From CAYMUL01 sp964393605 (lineage in GTDB: Bacteria; Bacteroidota; Ignavibacteria; Ignavibacteriales; Ignavibacteriaceae), in the NCBI GenBank assembly GCA_964393605.1, contig CAYMUL010000019.1, positions 1-64,000 of the forward strand: 64,000 nucleotides of DNA, read 5' to 3'. Positions 46,995 to 54,722 of the stretch are shown here, one piece after another. The translations under genes were made by a program, and so were the position numbers. How positions within the stretch are numbered: the stretch's first letter is position 1; the number at the start of each line of letters is the position of its first letter. The notes below the pieces were generated by a model. It was not told where the DNA came from. It saw only the letters and a list, made by a program, of their open reading frames with translations, and ran no database searches.

Positions 46995-48656
46995 ATGTCA
47001 TCAAATTTTTCTGCTTCATATCCCAACGACCGCAGTTACCTCGATTATGACGGGAAGGGAAAGGGTCTGCTCTCGTGGATTTTCACTACCGATCATAAAC
47101 GAATAGGAATACTCTATTTAATTACAATGAGTATCTTTTTTATTGTCGGCGTTACTTTCGGGTTTCTGATGAGATTGGAACTGATTGCGCCGGGCAAGAC
47201 AATTATGGAAGCGCAAACTTATAATTCCATTTTCACGCTGCACGGAATAATAATGATTTTTCTTTTCATTATTCCCGGACTCCCCGCAGTATTCGGAAAT
47301 TTCTTTTTACCGATAATGATTGGTGCGAAAGATGTTTCGTTCCCGCGCGTGAATTTACTTTCGTGGTGGTTATTTGTAATTGGCGGTTTGCTCGCTGTTG
47401 TTTCTGTCTTTCTGCCGGGAGGTCCGAGCGATACGGGTTGGACGTTCTACATTCCGTATTCAATTCGAACAACGACGAATGTTGTTCCCGCAGTGCTTGC
47501 CGCTTTTATACTCGGGTTCTCTTCAATCTTAACCGGATTAAATTTTGTAACCACAGTTCATCGCCTCAAATTAAAGTCGATGACCTTTTTCAAAATGCCA
47601 CTCTTCATTTGGGCTTTATATTCAACGGCATGGGTGCAAGTGTTAGCAACGCCGATTGTCGGCATCACACTGCTTTTAATTGCTGTGGAAAGAATTCTCG
47701 GCGTGGGATTATTCGATCCGTCTCTTGGCGGAGACCCGGTTTTGTATCAACATTTGTTTTGGATTTATTCTCATCCCGCAGTTTATATAATGATAATTCC
47801 TGCAATGGGAGTTATATCGGAAATAATTCCGGTGTTTGCACGCAGAACAATTTTCGGATATAAATTTATTGCATTCTCAAGCGTTGCAATTGCATCGCTC
47901 GGCTCTTTAGTTTGGGCGCATCATATGTTCACGGTTGGAATGAGCAGTACTGCAATGTTTGTATTTTCTTTGTTAACATTTCTCGTTGCAATTCCATCGG
48001 CGATAAAAGTATTTAATTGGGTTTCAACATTGTACAAAGGTTCGATACTCACCGAACCGCCGATGCTTTACGCGCTCGCATTTATCTTTTTGTTTTCGAT
48101 TGGTGGATTTACAGGATTGATGCAGGGAACACTATCGATTAACATTCATATACATGACACATCGTTTATAGTTGCGCATTTCCATTACGTCATGTTCGGC
48201 GGAACCGGTTTCGGAATTTTCGCCGCGATGCACTATTGGTTCCCAAAAATGTTCGGACGACTTTATAATTTGAAGCGGGCAAAAACTGCTTTCTGGTTTA
48301 TGTTCATCGGTTTCAACACACTTTATTTCCCTCTCTTTGTAAGCGGTTGGTTAGGAATGCCGAGAAGATATTATGATTATCTTCCCGAGTATCAAATTTA
48401 TCACGTTATATCTACCATCGGCTCATGGATTATTGTTACCGGAATTACATTGGTGATTCACAATTTTTATGTTGCGTTAAGAAGGGGAGAAAAAACTTAC
48501 GAACAAAATATTTGGGGAGGAGAGACGCTTGAGTGGTCTGTTCCAACTCCGCCGCCATTAGAAAATTTTATCGAAGAGCCGGTTGCGGATGAACTTCCTT
48601 ACCAATATAAAATTAATGAAGAAGAAAATGTTGAATTAAACAAGGAGGCGAAATGA
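46995..48656 (+). CDS. ctaD: Cytochrome c oxidase subunit I, A2-type heme-copper oxidase
   Basis: 553-residue catalytic subunit with about 12 membrane segments. The heme a ligand His is in NSIFTLHGIIMIFLF, and the CuB/heme a3 site shows YSHPAVYIMIIPAMG, VWAHHMFTVGM and VAHFHYVMFGG. The YSHPAV string (no glutamate before the VY pair) is the hallmark of A2-type oxidases. Reduces O2 and pumps protons. Its stop overlaps the subunit III ATG. Confidence 0.98.
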   Translation: MSSNFSASYPNDRSYLDYDGKGKGLLSWIFTTDHKRIGILYLITMSIFFIVGVTFGFLMRLELIAPGKTIMEAQTYNSIFTLHGIIMIFLFIIPGLPAVFGNFFLPIMIGAKDVSFPRVNLLSWWLFVIGGLLAVVSVFLPGGPSDTGWTFYIPYSIRTTTNVVPAVLAAFILGFSSILTGLNFVTTVHRLKLKSMTFFKMPLFIWALYSTAWVQVLATPIVGITLLLIAVERILGVGLFDPSLGGDPVLYQHLFWIYSHPAVYIMIIPAMGVISEIIPVFARRTIFGYKFIAFSSVAIASLGSLVWAHHMFTVGMSSTAMFVFSLLTFLVAIPSAIKVFNWVSTLYKGSILTEPPMLYALAFIFLFSIGGFTGLMQGTLSINIHIHDTSFIVAHFHYVMFGGTGFGIFAAMHYWFPKMFGRLYNLKRAKTAFWFMFIGFNTLYFPLFVSGWLGMPRRYYDYLPEYQIYHVISTIGSWIIVTGITLVIHNFYVALRRGEKTYEQNIWGGETLEWSVPTPPPLENFIEEPVADELPYQYKINEEENVELNKEAK

Positions 48657-49276
48657 GTCAACACAATGAAGCAGTTGTTCACGCAGTTCATCGCGATGAT
48701 GAAGGTGCGCGGCTCGGGATGTGGCTTTTCCTTTTTACGGAATTGCTATTGTTCGGAGGTTTATTTGTTTGCTATTCAGTCTATAGATATTTAAATCAAG
48801 ATGCATTTCATCTTGCCGCGAAGGAATTGAATACTCTATTCGGATTGGCGAATACCGTTATACTTTTAACGAGTTCGCTTACGATTGTGCTTGGCATTGT
48901 TGCAATCCAAAAGAATAAAAAAAATCTTTCAATCTTCTTCCAATTAATAACTATCGGTCTCGCTCTCTTCTTTATGGTTAATAAATATTTCGAGTGGACT
49001 GCGAAGTTTGAACACGGTTTAGCGCCGGGTTCGACTGAACTTCTCTCCAAAGGCAACGGAGAAATTTTATTTTTCGGTTTATACTACACAATGACCGGAT
49101 TGCACGGGCTTCATGTCATCATCGGAATGTTTTTGATTGGATGGATGACTTACTTAACAATCAAAGGAGTTATCACCGCAGATAGTTTTGTAAAACTTGA
49201 AAGTGCCGGATTGTATTGGCATCTTGTAGATATAATTTGGATTTTCCTCTTCCCACTTTTTTATTTGATTACTTGA
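48653..49276 (+). CDS. ctaE: Cytochrome c oxidase subunit III
   Basis: 207 residues, five membrane segments. LGMWLFLFTELLLFGGLFVCY, FFGLYYTMTGLHGLHVIIG and YWHLVDIIWIFLFPLFYLI are the family landmarks (conserved Glu in the second helix and the His in YWHxVD). The short form with five helices is normal in bacteria. SD AAGGAGG lies 4 bases upstream inside ctaD. Confidence 0.96.
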   Translation: MSQHNEAVVHAVHRDDEGARLGMWLFLFTELLLFGGLFVCYSVYRYLNQDAFHLAAKELNTLFGLANTVILLTSSLTIVLGIVAIQKNKKNLSIFFQLITIGLALFFMVNKYFEWTAKFEHGLAPGSTELLSKGNGEILFFGLYYTMTGLHGLHVIIGMFLIGWMTYLTIKGVITADSFVKLESAGLYWHLVDIIWIFLFPLFYLIT

Positions 49277-49283
49277 GGTTGTA

Positions 49284-49574
49284 ATGTCAGAACATAATTC
49301 GCATAAAACACATTCACCGTCATACGGCATTTACATTTTAGTTTGGCTATCGTTGATAGTATTAACGGCACTGACCGTTGCCGTTGCCGGAATAAATTTA
49401 GGAAAATTGACGGTTGCAACTGCACTATTAATCGCAAGTGTGAAGTCATTCCTTGTTTTAACTTTCTTCATGCATCTCAAATCGGAAGCGAAGATGTTTT
49501 CCATTTTTGTTTCGGTTGCGGTCATATTCTTGTTAGTTACTTTTGTTTTATTGTTTTCCGATTATAGTTTTTAG
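49284..49574 (+). CDS. Cytochrome c oxidase subunit IV
   Basis: Small 96-residue membrane protein of the prokaryotic COX4 family: three membrane segments (SYGIYILVWLSLIVLTALTVAV; KLTVATALLIASVKSFLVLTFF; FSIFVSVAVIFLLVTFVLLF) with the KSFLVLTFFMHLK signature. Accessory subunit, 7 bases after subunit III. Confidence 0.9.
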   Translation: MSEHNSHKTHSPSYGIYILVWLSLIVLTALTVAVAGINLGKLTVATALLIASVKSFLVLTFFMHLKSEAKMFSIFVSVAVIFLLVTFVLLFSDYSF

Positions 49575-49582
49575 GATATAAA

Positions 49583-50194
49583 ATGTTTTTAGGATCAAAC
49601 TTTGCAGAGAAAACAGATTACGCTTTCTATTTTGTACTCGGCATATCACTTCTACTTTTAATATTTATTACCGTGTTGATGATGTATTTCGTTTTCAAGT
49701 ATAGCAGAAACAAACATCCGAAGGCGGTCAACATTCACGGCAATACTGCGCTTGAAATTACATGGACAGTCATTCCCGTTATTCTTGTGCTTGCAATGTT
49801 TTGGTACGGCTGGATTGGTTATCAGGAATTATCAAATCCTCCCGCAGAGACCTTCAACATAAAAGTTACGGGACAAATGTGGAAGTGGAGTTTTGAATAT
49901 CCGAACGGAATGAAAACCGATACGCTTTATGTTCCAAAGGATAAGGCGATTCTTCTAAATTTAACATCGCTCGATGTCAGTCATAGTTTTTACGTTCCCG
50001 CATATCGTTTTAAGATGGATGTTTATCCCGGTAAAGAGACTCAAGTTTGGTTTATGCCGGATGAAGTTGGAGAATATGATATTGCTTGCGCCGAATATTG
50101 CGGGTTGCGGCATTCGTACATGTATTCCAAAGTCGTTGTTGCGCCACAAAATAAATTTGACGATTGGTATTACCGCGGAGCGTCGGTAAGATAA
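49583..50194 (+). CDS. ctaC: Cytochrome c oxidase subunit II (CuA)
   Basis: 203-residue subunit with two N-terminal membrane helices and a periplasmic CuA cupredoxin domain. CuA ligands: His in LDVSHSFYV, then Cys169, Cys173, His177 and Met180 in CAEYCGLRHSYM. No heme motif follows, so this is an aa3-type subunit II and not a caa3 with fused cytochrome c; donors must come from separate cytochromes encoded nearby. Order I-III-IV-II is unusual as subunit II generally comes first. Confidence 0.97.
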   Translation: MFLGSNFAEKTDYAFYFVLGISLLLLIFITVLMMYFVFKYSRNKHPKAVNIHGNTALEITWTVIPVILVLAMFWYGWIGYQELSNPPAETFNIKVTGQMWKWSFEYPNGMKTDTLYVPKDKAILLNLTSLDVSHSFYVPAYRFKMDVYPGKETQVWFMPDEVGEYDIACAEYCGLRHSYMYSKVVVAPQNKFDDWYYRGASVR

Positions 50195-50196
50195 AC

Positions 50197-51063
50197 GTGT
50201 CAAAATTCAAAGTGTATCTCGAACTCGCAAAAGTTCGAATCACTGTGTTTGTTTCGCTAACGACTTTTTTCGGATTCATTTGTGCCATCGGAACTATTAA
50301 TAATACACTTTTAGGAACTTGTTTAGGATTGTTTTTATTGGCTTCAGGAAGCGCCGCATATAATCATTATCAGGAAAGAAATTTTGATGCTTTAATGAAC
50401 AGAACAAAGCATCGCCCGATTCCTTCGGGAATTATCTCTCCCCGAAATGCATTTTTGTTTGCAACAAGTTTATCAATTGCAGGAAGCATAATTATTTATT
50501 CGATAGCCGGTTTAACCGCATTAATATTGAGTTTGCTCGCACTTGTTTGGTACAATTTAATTTATACTCCGATGAAAAGAAGAACTGCATGGGCAATAAT
50601 TCCCGGTTCATTAATCGGCGCGATACCGCCGGCAGTCGGTTGGGTTGCCGCAGGCGGAAATCTTTTTGACCCGACAATAATCATAATCGCAACATTTTTT
50701 TTCATCTGGCAAATTCCACACTTCTGGCTTTTACTTTTAATTTATAATAAGGAGTATGATGAAGCCGGTTATCCAACATTAACCAAAAGATTTTCTAAAG
50801 AACAGCTTGCGCGGATTACTTACTTATGGATCATTGCAACTATTCTGACTGCGGCATTATTTCCTCTGTTTGACGTATTGAAATTTTCCTACGCATCGGG
50901 GGCTATTGTTTTGTCCGCTGTTTATGTTTTAGCTTCATCCACAAACATTTTAAAACCGAATAGAGACAGCAAAGTTTATTTTAACACATTCATGAAAATA
51001 AATGGATTTGCAGTTGCAGTTGTTATTTTTGTTTCACTAGAAAAATTTTTTATTTCTTTTTAA
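50197..51063 (+). CDS. ctaB: Heme O synthase (protoheme IX farnesyltransferase)
   Basis: Polytopic UbiA-family prenyltransferase of 288 residues that makes heme O for the oxidase. The prenyl-diphosphate site is NHYQERNFDALMNRTKHRP and the second acidic site YNKEYDEAGYPTL; about eight membrane helices. I place the start at GTG 50197, two bases after the ctaC stop, since the upstream TTG frame runs into the ctaC end. Typical partner of an oxidase operon. Confidence 0.94.
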   Translation: MSKFKVYLELAKVRITVFVSLTTFFGFICAIGTINNTLLGTCLGLFLLASGSAAYNHYQERNFDALMNRTKHRPIPSGIISPRNAFLFATSLSIAGSIIIYSIAGLTALILSLLALVWYNLIYTPMKRRTAWAIIPGSLIGAIPPAVGWVAAGGNLFDPTIIIIATFFFIWQIPHFWLLLLIYNKEYDEAGYPTLTKRFSKEQLARITYLWIIATILTAALFPLFDVLKFSYASGAIVLSAVYVLASSTNILKPNRDSKVYFNTFMKINGFAVAVVIFVSLEKFFISF

Positions 51064-51075
51064 GGAGGAAAGACA

Positions 51076-52425
51076 ATGGAATTTTTAGACAATCTTGTAC
51101 TCTCACAATCAAAAGAGCACATCTTTTTATTACATACCTTGATGGTTGCGGCGCTGTTTCTGTTCGTGCCGTTCCTAAGCATTATTCTCGGCGGAACTTT
51201 TCTTTCCGCTTACTTCAGAAGAAGGAGTGAAAGGAAGAATGATAAAATCAGCTGGCAAATGGCGAAAGATGTTATCGACTTTTCAACCATCAGTAAAGGC
51301 GCGGGATTTATGCTCGGTGTTGTGCCGGTTCTGGGTATCATTTTAATTCTGGCGCAGTTACTTCACACAATTGAAATTGCTTCGCTCAATTATCTTGTTG
51401 CGGGATTACATCTTTTAGTTGCGGGATTAATTTTCGCATACACGTACAAGTACAGTTTAAGTTTCGGAAAGATAATTGAATTTGCCGCCGCAGAAAATTC
51501 TAACGTTGAAGACCCTTACGCAAAGAAGGATGTCGAAAAATATCATTCTACACTTTTTTCTGTGAATCGTAAATCAGGTTTTTGGGGTGTTTTCTTTTTA
51601 CTCGTCGGAAGTTATTTTTACACTTCGGCGATTGAATTGATTATGTTACCCGATACGTGGAATCTTGCAAACGGATTTTTAGCTACTCTAACATCAACGG
51701 AATTTATAATGAAGTGGTTGATGTTTATAACCAGTGCGTTTGCAATTTCTTCTTCATATTTAATGTTCCGCTTTTTTTATTGGGAAGGCGGTAAAAAGGA
51801 GATGAGTGAAGAATACGCCACACTCGCGCGTACAAAATTATTGAAGTTTATGTTTCCGTTCGCGCTTTTGCAACCGGTTTTATTGCTTGTAAATCTTTTT
51901 CTGCTTCCGGCAAATGTTCTTTCCAACGGAGTATTCGGATTTGTGCTTCTTGCAGTATTAACAGTCTTTCTTTCATATCAATTCATTTATGATATGTTAA
52001 AAAATAATTACGGTATGCAGTCGGGAAAATTATTTTTCACATTGCTTGCTTTCTCGTTTTCTGTAGTGCTTGCAGATCAAGCCGTAATTTCGAATGCAAC
52101 GAAGACCAATGCGGCAAAACTTTCTGCAAAATATGAAGAGGAACTTTTGGCTTTGAAGGGAAGTGAAGCAGTAGCATCGGGAATTAGCGGCGAAGAAGTT
52201 TTCACAGTTCGCTGCGCCGCCTGCCACAAGTTTGATGTTAAAATTGTTGGTCCGGCTTACAAAGAAGTACTGCCGAAATATGAAGGAAAACTTGATGCTC
52301 TTGTTTCGTATGTGTTGAATCCTGTTCCGGTTAATTCTGCATTCCCTCCGATGCCCAATCCGGGTTTAAAACCAAACGAAGCCGAAGCCGTTGCAAAGTA
52401 CATCCTCGAAGAGTACAAAAAGTAA
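51076..52425 (+). CDS. Polytopic membrane protein with C-terminal cytochrome c domain
   Basis: 449 residues: about eight or nine membrane segments up to residue 345, then a class I cytochrome c domain with CAACH at 380-384 and a Met ligand in FPPMPNPGLKPNEAEAV. Starts after a strong SD (AAGGAGG). It closes the respiratory locus; the only close kin I recall are cox-associated membrane cytochromes of Bacteroidota and relatives. Likely gives or takes electrons at the periplasmic face, but its partner is not shown. Confidence 0.8.
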   Translation: MEFLDNLVLSQSKEHIFLLHTLMVAALFLFVPFLSIILGGTFLSAYFRRRSERKNDKISWQMAKDVIDFSTISKGAGFMLGVVPVLGIILILAQLLHTIEIASLNYLVAGLHLLVAGLIFAYTYKYSLSFGKIIEFAAAENSNVEDPYAKKDVEKYHSTLFSVNRKSGFWGVFFLLVGSYFYTSAIELIMLPDTWNLANGFLATLTSTEFIMKWLMFITSAFAISSSYLMFRFFYWEGGKKEMSEEYATLARTKLLKFMFPFALLQPVLLLVNLFLLPANVLSNGVFGFVLLAVLTVFLSYQFIYDMLKNNYGMQSGKLFFTLLAFSFSVVLADQAVISNATKTNAAKLSAKYEEELLALKGSEAVASGISGEEVFTVRCAACHKFDVKIVGPAYKEVLPKYEGKLDALVSYVLNPVPVNSAFPPMPNPGLKPNEAEAVAKYILEEYKK

Positions 52426-52730
52426 ATTTGAAATGACCATGCATTTGCTTTAGATTGATTTAAATAAATTTAGCAAGCGCCGGGGTAATTTATTTTTTCA
52501 TACTCTTAATCTTATTCTTATTCTTACTCTGCGTAGCCTAATTGCTCATCTACAAAAATTGTGGTTGACGTCATTTCAATTGAGTTGTTAATCTTTGTCA
52601 CTTTGTGTTGAACCATTGCGTTTAATAATTCGATAAATTATATTCGCACAAGGCTTGGCAATAATTTTATGGAATGGCGGTACCTGTCTTAAGCCCCGAC
52701 AGGTAGCGGCAAAAATAGAAAGGACATATT
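52426..52730. other. Intergenic region with hexamer repeats and a stem-loop
   Basis: About 300 bases with no gene. Imperfect TTATTC hexamers (about 52503-52530) and a hairpin TACCTGTC-TTAAGCCCC-GACAGGTA at 52681-52705 with a perfect 8-bp stem and a 9-base loop. The hairpin lies 12 bases before the SD of the next gene and could affect its translation; no T-run follows, so it is not a classic terminator. Confidence 0.6.
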
Positions 52731-52733
52731 ATG
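52717..52733 (+). promoter_or_regulatory. Shine-Dalgarno and ATG in the wrong frame for the subtilase
   Basis: AGAAAGGA followed six bases later by ATG 52731 is the best start signal before the subtilase gene. Its frame differs by one base from the subtilase frame and reaches TAA at 52815-52817 after 28 codons. The frames would join if the CT tract at 52748 had 10 or 7 units rather than 9. Confidence 0.75.
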
Positions 52734-52747
52734 TCAACACAATTGTG

Positions 52748-52765
52748 CTCTCTCTCTCTCTCTCT
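52748..52765 (+). repeat. (CT)9 dinucleotide tract inside the subtilase leader
   Basis: Eighteen bases of alternating C and T lie between the well-placed ATG 52731 and the subtilase frame. Tracts of this length slip readily in replication, and each gained or lost unit changes the frame by two bases. Confidence 0.95.
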
Positions 52766-52791
52766 GCGTATTTCTCTGCTTTGCAGTAACA

Positions 52792-54675
52792 ATGAATGCG
52801 CAAGTTCAATCCGTTAATCTCGACGGCAAATCCTTTAAAGTAAAGGATGGAAAATGGGTAACAGCTTCAGTGGAAGGGGAGGAATACATCGTTAATACTC
52901 GTTCAATGACAGTCAAACTCCGAAACCAACATCAAACTGCCGCATTGCAAGCTCTTGCAAATGCGCACGGTTTTGAAATCGAACGCACTAACAAACTTGG
53001 TTATACCGATATCAAACTTTCTGCAAACAGTAAGTTTGATGAGTTCCATCCACTTTTGAATAACAGCGGTTTGTTTGAAAGTGTAGAGATGAATAGTTAT
53101 GGTAAAAAGGTGAGTAACGATCCTGGATTTCCATACCAATATTATCTTAAAAATCAATCCGGTTACCCACATATTAATTGTGATAATGAACTTTGGGAAA
53201 ATATAAATGGTGAAGAGAATCCAATTATTGTGGCCGTTTTGGATGATGGTCTTGCAACATCGCATGGTGATTTCGAAAGCGGGATTGTTGGATATGATTT
53301 TGTCGATTTTGACAACGATCCCTCACCCATGCGACGTGATAAAGAAGATCACGGAGTTGGTGTGGCTGGAATCATTGGTGCAACCACAAATAATGGTTGG
53401 TCTACTGGGGGTATCGCCGGTGGATACAATGCAAAGCAAGCTACTGTGATTATGGCTTTAAGAATTATGGCATGGGGATATGGTGGGTGGCCACCAGATT
53501 CAATGATGATTCTCAATAGTGGAATTGTTGATGATGCAATTATGTTTGCTGCTGACAATGGTGCAAAAATAATTAATATGAGTTTCACTGTTGCTCAGAA
53601 CGCAGCAATTGATGCGGCAATTGAATATGCTTATAAATATAAGGGATGTTTACTAGTTGCTGCTTCTGGAAACGCTGGAGGTAATCTACTAGTTGCATAT
53701 CCAGCCAGAAGTGGTTTTGTTATCGCGGTAGGAGGTATCAATAAAGATTGGTCTACATATGGAAATTATAATGGAGGAATTGACATTGTTGCACCTACCG
53801 AAGGCATATATTCGACTGACTACTCAGACGATGAGTGGGGACTTTGGGGTACCGGAACATCTGCATCAGCTCCTCAAGTTTGTGGGATCGGAGCATTATT
53901 GTTAAACTATATACCTAACCTCTTGCACGTAGATATTCAAAGAGTACTAAAACAAAGTGCACTCAAAGATTTTACTGGATATAATATTACTCAATTCGGA
54001 GGAGGGATCGTTCGAGCTTGGGATGCTATCGGATGGGCTGATAATTCATGGTTGAATGATAGACCGGCAAACGTACAGTTAACAATTCAATCGAGCCATC
54101 CCGTTATTACTTGGAATACTGTTCCAGGTAATTATTTCACGAAATACAATGTATATAGGTCATACAGTCATGATGGTAGATATTTTTTCACAAAAATTGG
54201 TGAAGTCAATAATAACCCAAATTTGCAAACTCATAGTTTTACTGATAACACTGTTGCGACTCAAAATGGACAGATAGGAACGAAGTATTACTATTACCGT
54301 ATTAATATTCAATCTACACTTGCCACGGGTTATGAAGGAGTATTATCAGAGGAAGTGAATGTCCGAGTAAATGATGATATTGAAAAAAAGTTTATCGCCG
54401 GAACTGACAAAAATGAGTTTAAAATATTTGACAATTATCCCAACCCTTTTAATCCCACAACAAATTTGAGATTTATCATTTCGAGTGGTGAAAATGTTAA
54501 GATAATTATTCATAATGCGTTAGGTGAAAAACTGATTGAATTGATTAATGGTTTTTTAGAAAGCGGAGAATATGTAATTCCAATCAATATGAGTAATTAT
54601 CCTTCCGGCTTATATTTTTCTCAAATCACTATTGGGAGCAATACTCAGGTCAATAAAATGTTATTAACAAAATAA
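52792..54675 (+). CDS. S8 subtilisin-like protease with type IX sorting domain, leader out of frame
   Basis: 627 residues from ATG 52792. Catalytic triad complete: Asp151 (AVLDDG), His187 (DHGVGVAG), Ser357 (GTGTSASAP), with oxyanion Asn294 (ASGN). An FN3-like segment follows (about 425-530), then a type A sorting domain (FDNYPNPFNPTTNLRF, ending NKMLLTK). The listed ATG has no SD and gives a protein starting MNAQVQSV without a signal peptide. The upstream codons in this frame read SLCVFLCFAVTMNAQ, which is a signal-peptide end, but the well-placed ATG 52731 is one base out because of the CT tract. So in this sequence the exported form is switched off. Confidence 0.88.
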   Translation: MNAQVQSVNLDGKSFKVKDGKWVTASVEGEEYIVNTRSMTVKLRNQHQTAALQALANAHGFEIERTNKLGYTDIKLSANSKFDEFHPLLNNSGLFESVEMNSYGKKVSNDPGFPYQYYLKNQSGYPHINCDNELWENINGEENPIIVAVLDDGLATSHGDFESGIVGYDFVDFDNDPSPMRRDKEDHGVGVAGIIGATTNNGWSTGGIAGGYNAKQATVIMALRIMAWGYGGWPPDSMMILNSGIVDDAIMFAADNGAKIINMSFTVAQNAAIDAAIEYAYKYKGCLLVAASGNAGGNLLVAYPARSGFVIAVGGINKDWSTYGNYNGGIDIVAPTEGIYSTDYSDDEWGLWGTGTSASAPQVCGIGALLLNYIPNLLHVDIQRVLKQSALKDFTGYNITQFGGGIVRAWDAIGWADNSWLNDRPANVQLTIQSSHPVITWNTVPGNYFTKYNVYRSYSHDGRYFFTKIGEVNNNPNLQTHSFTDNTVATQNGQIGTKYYYYRINIQSTLATGYEGVLSEEVNVRVNDDIEKKFIAGTDKNEFKIFDNYPNPFNPTTNLRFIISSGENVKIIIHNALGEKLIELINGFLESGEYVIPINMSNYPSGLYFSQITIGSNTQVNKMLLTK

Positions 54676-54680
54676 AATTA

Positions 54681-54702
54681 GGGGGAAATCTCCCCCCTTT
54701 TT
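54681..54702 (+). terminator. Rho-independent terminator after the subtilase
   Basis: GGGGGA-AATC-TCCCCC forms a 6-bp stem with a four-base loop, then C and TTTTT. It lies six bases after the subtilase stop. Confidence 0.88.
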
Positions 54703-54722
54703 ATAATAGAAAAGAGTTAAAG

